A stretch of 9,890 nt of DNA from Lachnospiraceae bacterium (GTDB taxonomy: Bacteria > Bacillota > Clostridia > Lachnospirales > Lachnospiraceae): positions 1 through 9,890 of the forward strand of contig JAILPU010000134.1 of assembly GCA_024699395.1 (NCBI GenBank). The letters run 5' to 3'. The notes under the pieces are model-generated. The model had not been told where the DNA came from and did not search any database. It worked only from the letters and a program-made list of their open reading frames with translations. Shown piece by piece: positions 6,507-9,890 of this stretch (positions are counted from its first letter, which is position 1; each line of letters opens with the position of its first letter). Both the position numbers and the translations under genes were made by a program.

Positions 6507-7649
6507 TTACTGAGCCGCATCAAAATCGGCCTGTGAAATATAACCGGAGTCAATAAGTACCGACTGGAAATTATCCTTTGTTACAACAGTTATGGGAGTC
6601 TGCTTTGAAGGAACATCCTTATTGCCGTTGTTGTAGGTCGTATCGGTGGATACGTCGGAACCGTTAAGAATTGCTGTTGCCATCTGAACGGAATCGTATG
6701 CAAGAGTGTTGGTATTCTTAAATACTGTCATGCTCTGCTTGCCGTCTTTGATATATACAACAGAAGCGACCTCTGCATCCTGACCGGTTATGGTGTAGGA
6801 ACTGATGGCTGAATCTGCTGAGAAAGCATCGGCGATGGCACGTGCTGTTCCGTCATTGGGAGCAAGTATGGAAACATCGCCCTTAAGATCGTCGCCGTTG
6901 GCTGTAAGATGGGCCTCTGCTTTTGATTTTGCCACATTGAAATCCCAGTCTGTGGTAACCTGTCCCAAAATCGATGACTTTTCGTCATATGTAAGTTCTG
7001 CTTTGTCCTTTAAGGCCTCTGCCTCGGTGGAGTTTGCAATTACAAAGGTTCCGTCAGCTATGTAAGGCTGTAATACATTCCATGCGCCTTCAAAGAAGAT
7101 GAATGCGTTGTTGTCTGTTGCTGCGCCTGCGTAAAGGTAAAGAGGAATTCCCGTACCATCGGGCTTATTGTCGATAAGGTACTGCCCCTGAGCCTCTCCT
7201 ACCGCTACGGAGTCGAAGGTTACATAGTAGTCAACCGCATCGGTATCGGTGATAAGTCTGTCATAGCAGATAACCGTGATGCCTTTTGCTTTTGCTTCCT
7301 CAACGGCTGCACCTGCTGCCGCAGCATCATGAGCACATATGATAAGAACCTTAATATCTTTAGCTATAAGGGATTCCACATTTGTTTTTTCAGTGGATGA
7401 AGAACCCTGGCTGAAAAGAACCTGACTTGTAAATCCCGCATCCTGCAAAAGTGACTCAAACTGTTTCTGATCCTGAAGCCACCTGGGCTCATCCTTTGTG
7501 GGAAGTACAATACCTACCTGAATGTTCTTTGATGATCCCTGGCCCGAATTGCCTGAATCATTACTTGTGGTAGCGTTATTGCCTCCGCAGCCTGCAAGCA
7601 TGGAGACAGCCAAAACAGCACTGAATAAAATACTCAAAACTTTTTTCAT
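6507..7649 (-). CDS. chvE: ChvE-like multiple-sugar-binding lipoprotein
   Basis: This is a 380-residue substrate-binding lipoprotein that captures sugar outside the membrane for MmsA-MmsB. The signal peptide (1-20) ends in lipobox LAG-C21, followed by a Ser/Gly/Asn linker to about residue 40. The mature part is a periplasmic-binding-protein type I fold with ChvE/XylF landmarks: VGIVLPTKDEPRW (45-57), YDRL (129-132), TDNNAF (178-183), PNDGT (264-268), GQDAE (289-293) and DVPSKQTPI (345-353). These resemble ChvE, which binds several aldoses including glucose, galactose, arabinose and xylose, more than strict XylF. GGAGGT (7655-7660) lies 5 nt upstream of the start. As first gene of the operon with a terminator after it, it should be the most strongly expressed. 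The exact ligand set is inferred. Confidence 0.93.
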   Translation of the reverse strand: MKKVLSILFSAVLAVSMLAGCGGNNATTSNDSGNSGQGSSKNIQVGIVLPTKDEPRWLQDQKQFESLLQDAGFTSQVLFSQGSSSTEKTNVESLIAKDIKVLIICAHDAAAAGAAVEEAKAKGITVICYDRLITDTDAVDYYVTFDSVAVGEAQGQYLIDNKPDGTGIPLYLYAGAATDNNAFIFFEGAWNVLQPYIADGTFVIANSTEAEALKDKAELTYDEKSSILGQVTTDWDFNVAKSKAEAHLTANGDDLKGDVSILAPNDGTARAIADAFSADSAISSYTITGQDAEVASVVYIKDGKQSMTVFKNTNTLAYDSVQMATAILNGSDVSTDTTYNNGNKDVPSKQTPITVVTKDNFQSVLIDSGYISQADFDAAQ

Positions 7650-7689
7650 AATCTACCTCCGTTTTATTTTAGGGTGATGTGGTGTGGTG

Positions 7690-7703
7690 TGTTTCCCTTT
7701 ACA
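7690..7703 (-). promoter_or_regulatory. cre-like site at the predicted chvE transcription start
   Basis: TGTAAAGGGAAACA on the minus strand matches the CcpA consensus TGWAANCGNTNWCA at 9 of 11 fixed positions. It covers the predicted transcription start, where CcpA would repress by blocking the polymerase. The central CG is GG here, a costly deviation, so binding is uncertain. Confidence 0.3.
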
Positions 7704-7709
7704 ATTTTT

Positions 7710-7738
7710 ATGATACTTTATTCACAATATATTAAAAA
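7710..7738 (-). promoter_or_regulatory. Candidate activator-dependent promoter of chvE-mmsA-mmsB
   Basis: On the minus strand a -10 box TATCAT (7710-7715) is preceded after exactly 17 bp by a poor -35, TTTTTA (7733-7738). A start near 7703 would give a leader of about 54 nt. The weak -35 directly abutted by phased repeats is the usual layout of a promoter needing an AraC-family activator. Confidence 0.45.
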
Positions 7739-7792
7739 CAGGAAGTATTTGACTTTTAAAAGCAAATTTTTGATGGCGGCAGTTGGTATTTG
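7739..7792 (-). promoter_or_regulatory. Candidate YesN operator: three phased repeats
   Basis: Three related 13-mers lie in direct orientation on the minus strand: CAAATACCAACTG (7780-7792), CAAAAATTTGCTT (7760-7772) and CAAATACTTCCTG (7739-7751). Their 5' ends are 20 and 21 bp apart, two helical turns, and the last one touches the -35 box. The outer two match at 10 of 13 positions. AraC-family regulators, with two HTH motifs per monomer, typically bind such phased direct repeats. The YesN-type gene nearby is the obvious candidate binder. Confidence 0.45.
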
Positions 7793-7800
7793 TGCGAAAA

Positions 7801-7838
7801 AAAATAAGAATCGGACTATTTTGTCCGACTCTTATTTT
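7801..7838 (-). terminator. Intrinsic terminator of the yesN-xylFII unit
   Basis: Two 16-nt arms (7801-7816 and 7823-7838) with a 6-nt loop form a continuous stem on minus-strand RNA, including one G-U pair that would be an A-C mismatch on the other strand. The descending arm runs straight into a U-rich tail (UUAUUUUUUUUCGC). It separates the sensing genes from the chvE promoter. Confidence 0.85.
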
Positions 7839-7874
7839 CCATACAAATTTCTGCTAACAATTCAATAATACCGG

Positions 7875-7901
7875 GAGGGAATTCCTTATTTTAATTCCCT
7901 C
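7875..7901 (-). other. 9-bp hairpin in the 3' region of xylFII mRNA
   Basis: GAGGGAATT (7875-7883) and AATTCCCTC (7893-7901) form a perfect 9-bp inverted repeat with a 9-nt loop. No U tract follows in either direction, so it is not a standard terminator. It may stabilise or process the 3' end, or be a protein-binding palindrome. Confidence 0.45.
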
Positions 7902-7976
7902 ACTATCCCACTATCTGTACATGGTAATTCCAATAACACCGATACATATAATCCCATTGGGTTCTCATAATAATGC

Positions 7977-8006
7977 TATCCCATCACAAATTATTCCATC
8001 ACAGAT
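7977..8006. repeat. 15-bp tandem direct repeat with dispersed relatives
   Basis: TATCCCATCACAAAT (7977-7991) is followed at once by TATTCCATCACAGAT (7992-8006), with two mismatches. Related TATCCCA/AATCCCA words occur at 7904-7910 and 7950-7956. The cluster lies in the untranslated stretch between the xylFII stop and its terminator. No function is known. Confidence 0.5.
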
Positions 8007-8032
8007 ACGTTAAATTGCATTGGGTATATGGA

Positions 8033-9076
8033 TTACTCCACATTAAGGTATACTTCTTCCCTTAAATGGAAGCCTCCGGATACTATTACGTCATCCATAT
8101 TGTACCTGTCCACCGCCACAGGCTCCACGCAGACGTAAGGAATATCCTGCTTTCCGTCATTTATGGTCCTGTCGTAGAAAACATCTTCACCCTTTGCAAG
8201 GGTTACAGCTTCCTCTGCGGCAGTACGAGCCAAAGAAGTAATATCTTTATAGACCGTCATGGTCTGAGTTCCCTCAACAATACGCTGGCAGGCTTCAAGG
8301 TCCGCATCCTGACCGGTTACGGCTATGGTTCCCGCAAGCCTCTTTTCCGCCAAAGCATTGATCACTGCTCCCGCAAGGCCGTCATTACCGCATATCACTG
8401 CATTGCAGTCCTTTATCTTGTCAAAATTGTTATTGGCGTATTCGTAGGCAAGTTCCGTTTTCCAGCCCTCTATACAGGTTTCGTCAACAATTTCCCAACC
8501 GTACTCTTTGATTTTTTTCATCATACCGCTTTTTAAAAGATGCACATTATTGTCGGAAGTGGGACCGTTCACTATTGCGACCTTTGCCTTTTTCCCCACT
8601 TTATTGAAGGCGCCTTTCACCATAAGACTTCCCACTGTCTCATTATCAAAAGACACATAGAGATCGGCATTACTGTCTGTGGCAAGTCTGTCGTAGCAAA
8701 CCACCTTTATCCCCTTTTTGTGAGCGGCTGCTATTTCATTTACAAGAGAACCCGCATCCACGGGAACCACTACAATAACATCCACCCCCTGCTCCATGAG
8801 ATATTCCATCTGCTCTTTCTGCGCCGAAACATCTCCCTGGGCATTTTGAACATTAACCTGTGCTCCCAGTTCATTTGCTCTTGTAACAAAAATATCCCTG
8901 TCTTTCGACCAGCGTTCCACCACCAGGGTATCTATTAAGAATCCTATTTCAATCTCGTCACCGGTTTTGCCGGTTTCCTTTGTAGAGGTCTCCTTAGTAG
9001 TGCATCCCGACAACATCATCACAAAACAGGTTATTGCAAGCACCCTGACAACCAAAAACCTTACTGCCTTTTTCAT
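8033..9076 (-). CDS. XylF-like D-xylose-binding lipoprotein, probable sensor (XylFII type)
   Basis: This is a 347-residue lipoprotein with a signal peptide ending in LSG-C25. Its mature region closely follows E. coli XylF landmarks: IGFLIDTLVVERWSKDRDIF (44-63), PVDAG (105-109), CYDR (127-130), SFDNE (142-146), SDNN (174-177), CGNDG (229-233), TGQDAD (254-259), GTQTMTVYKDIT (269-280), INDGKQDIP (305-313) and the terminal SGGFH. The sugar-pocket residues appear intact. It overlaps the yesN-type regulator gene by 4 nt (ATGA), so the two are translationally coupled, and a terminator separates it from the transport operon. In Clostridium beijerinckii XylFII binds xylose and activates the LytS kinase, which acts through YesN. 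By analogy this protein is a sensor rather than the transporter's own binding protein, though it could also deliver substrate. The ribosome site (GAGGGG) is about 11 nt from the ATG, slightly far. Confidence 0.9.
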   Translation of the reverse strand: MKKAVRFLVVRVLAITCFVMMLSGCTTKETSTKETGKTGDEIEIGFLIDTLVVERWSKDRDIFVTRANELGAQVNVQNAQGDVSAQKEQMEYLMEQGVDVIVVVPVDAGSLVNEIAAAHKKGIKVVCYDRLATDSNADLYVSFDNETVGSLMVKGAFNKVGKKAKVAIVNGPTSDNNVHLLKSGMMKKIKEYGWEIVDETCIEGWKTELAYEYANNNFDKIKDCNAVICGNDGLAGAVINALAEKRLAGTIAVTGQDADLEACQRIVEGTQTMTVYKDITSLARTAAEEAVTLAKGEDVFYDRTINDGKQDIPYVCVEPVAVDRYNMDDVIVSGGFHLREEVYLNVE

Positions 9077-9890
9077 ATTCTGCCGATCCCCTCTTTATAT
9101 TCCGTGGGCGTTGTACCTGTCATCTTCTTAAATATCCTGCTGAAATAATTGGGATCCTGATACCCCACAAGGGTACATACATCCCTTATGGACTTGGTAT
9201 CATCCATTAGCATTTCCTTGGCTTTTTCTATCCTCAGGTTGGTAAGATAATCAATAAATCCCACTCCCTCTTCCTTCTTAAAAAGCTTACTGAAATAATA
9301 GGGAGATACGTCCACCATCCTTGATATCTGATCCAGAGAAAGATCCTTGGAATAATTGTCTTTGATATAATCTATGGCTTTTTTCACAGGGGATTTTAAT
9401 ACCTTATCTCTGGCGCTGTTAACCTCCGATGCCGAAAGCACCATCTTGTCCTCAAACCACTGTCCCAAAGTCTTCTCATCCGAGGTACATACAGTGTTGA
9501 GGTAATCGGTTCCCGAGCCGAAACGATAGGTAGCTCCCCCTTTTTCATAGGAGGTTTTCTCTGCCCGCAAAACGAAATCCAGCACCTTTAACCTGATATC
9601 CTCAACTTTTCCGGGATAAGTATCCGTCATCCATCTGAAAAATTTCTCCGCAAGCTTTCTTGTCTTTTCCGTGTCTCCCTCATCGATGGAGGCAAAAATC
9701 TGTCTCTCTAAATCTATGGGATATGTTTCCTCCCACTGAACTCCCATAAGAAGGTCTGCGGCATGGGTCACGCTTCCCAGACCGATATCAAGAGCCTTGG
9801 CAGCTTCCTTGTATGATTCGTTAAGCTCGTTCCATGGCATTGTGTGACCTACGCCGCAGCGTAAGCTCATTTCCACCTTCTCCTCCAAAC
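9073..9890 (-). CDS. YesN-type response regulator, AraC-family output (5' truncated by window edge)
   Basis: The last 271 codons of a transcriptional regulator are present; the frame is open to the window edge, so the true start and the expected N-terminal receiver domain lie beyond 9890. The first visible part, RCGVGHTMPWNELNESYKEAAKAL (10-33), matches the G-G-SY-EA-AL signature of the linker domain in YesN-type regulators. The C-terminal 100 residues are an AraC/XylS DNA-binding domain with two helix-turn-helix motifs, near 186-206 (DQISRMVDVSPYYFSKLFKK) and 234-255 (IRDVCTLVGYQDPNYFSRIF), ending in the usual TPTEYKEG. Its stop overlaps the start of the XylF-like gene. YesN regulators paired with LytS/YesM kinases activate sugar-uptake operons, so chvE-mmsA-mmsB is the likely target. 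The regulator class is firm; the kinase partner is not in the window. Confidence 0.92.
   Translation of the reverse strand, partial: LEEKVEMSLRCGVGHTMPWNELNESYKEAAKALDIGLGSVTHAADLLMGVQWEETYPIDLERQIFASIDEGDTEKTRKLAEKFFRWMTDTYPGKVEDIRLKVLDFVLRAEKTSYEKGGATYRFGSGTDYLNTVCTSDEKTLGQWFEDKMVLSASEVNSARDKVLKSPVKKAIDYIKDNYSKDLSLDQISRMVDVSPYYFSKLFKKEEGVGFIDYLTNLRIEKAKEMLMDDTKSIRDVCTLVGYQDPNYFSRIFKKMTGTTPTEYKEGIGRI

Noticed and set aside
9886..9888. TTG at 9888 as the start of the AraC-family regulator
   Set aside because: The frame stays open to the window edge and the visible N-terminus is the middle of a YesN linker domain, so the gene is cut rather than starting here.

Overview
The window looks like chromosomal DNA from a low-to-mid-GC Firmicute, most likely an anaerobic Clostridia member of the Lachnospiraceae type. 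This is inferred from GGGAGG/GGAGGT ribosome binding sites, U-tailed intrinsic terminators, a YesN-type response regulator paired with sugar-binding lipoproteins, and a hybrid kinase next to a FIST protein. No rRNA, tRNA, transposase, phage gene or CRISPR array was seen. Every supported gene is on the minus strand, so transcription runs from high to low coordinates.

Region 1 (9890 to 7801) is a sugar-sensing module. It holds the C-terminal part of a YesN-type AraC response regulator, cut by the window edge. The regulator overlaps by 4 nt (ATGA) a XylF-like lipoprotein of the kind that, as XylFII in Clostridium beijerinckii, presents D-xylose to the LytS kinase. A strong intrinsic terminator follows at 7801-7838. 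The matching kinase gene is not in the window and would be expected upstream of 9890.

Region 2 (7800 to 3339) is the transport operon chvE-mmsA-mmsB (the XylFGH/GguAB type): a ChvE-like multiple-sugar-binding lipoprotein, a double-cassette ATPase and a BPD_transp_2 permease. Just after the upstream terminator lie three repeats phased 20 and 21 bp apart that abut a weak -35 box. They are a good candidate operator for the YesN regulator. A cre-like site lies at the predicted transcription start. A 7-bp GC-rich hairpin with a U tract sits between chvE and mmsA and should lower ATPase expression relative to the binding protein. The mmsA-mmsB gap is unusually long (282 nt) and carries a tandem array of about 33-bp units that fold into hairpins in the mRNA. 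The operon ends in a 26-bp terminator stem at 3339-3396.

Region 3 (3338 to 1) is a separate signalling pair. A cytoplasmic hybrid histidine kinase (coiled coil, PAS, HisKA, HATPase_c, REC) is followed after 97 nt by a FIST/FIST_C sensor protein. The arrangement recalls the NosP/NahK heme-based nitric oxide sensing pairs of Proteobacteria, but the ligand here cannot be read from sequence.

The working model is that external pentose binds the XylF-like sensor, an off-window LytS-type kinase activates YesN, and YesN activates chvE-mmsA-mmsB. The points most worth testing are the phased operator, the hairpin array between mmsA and mmsB, and the FIST-kinase pair.
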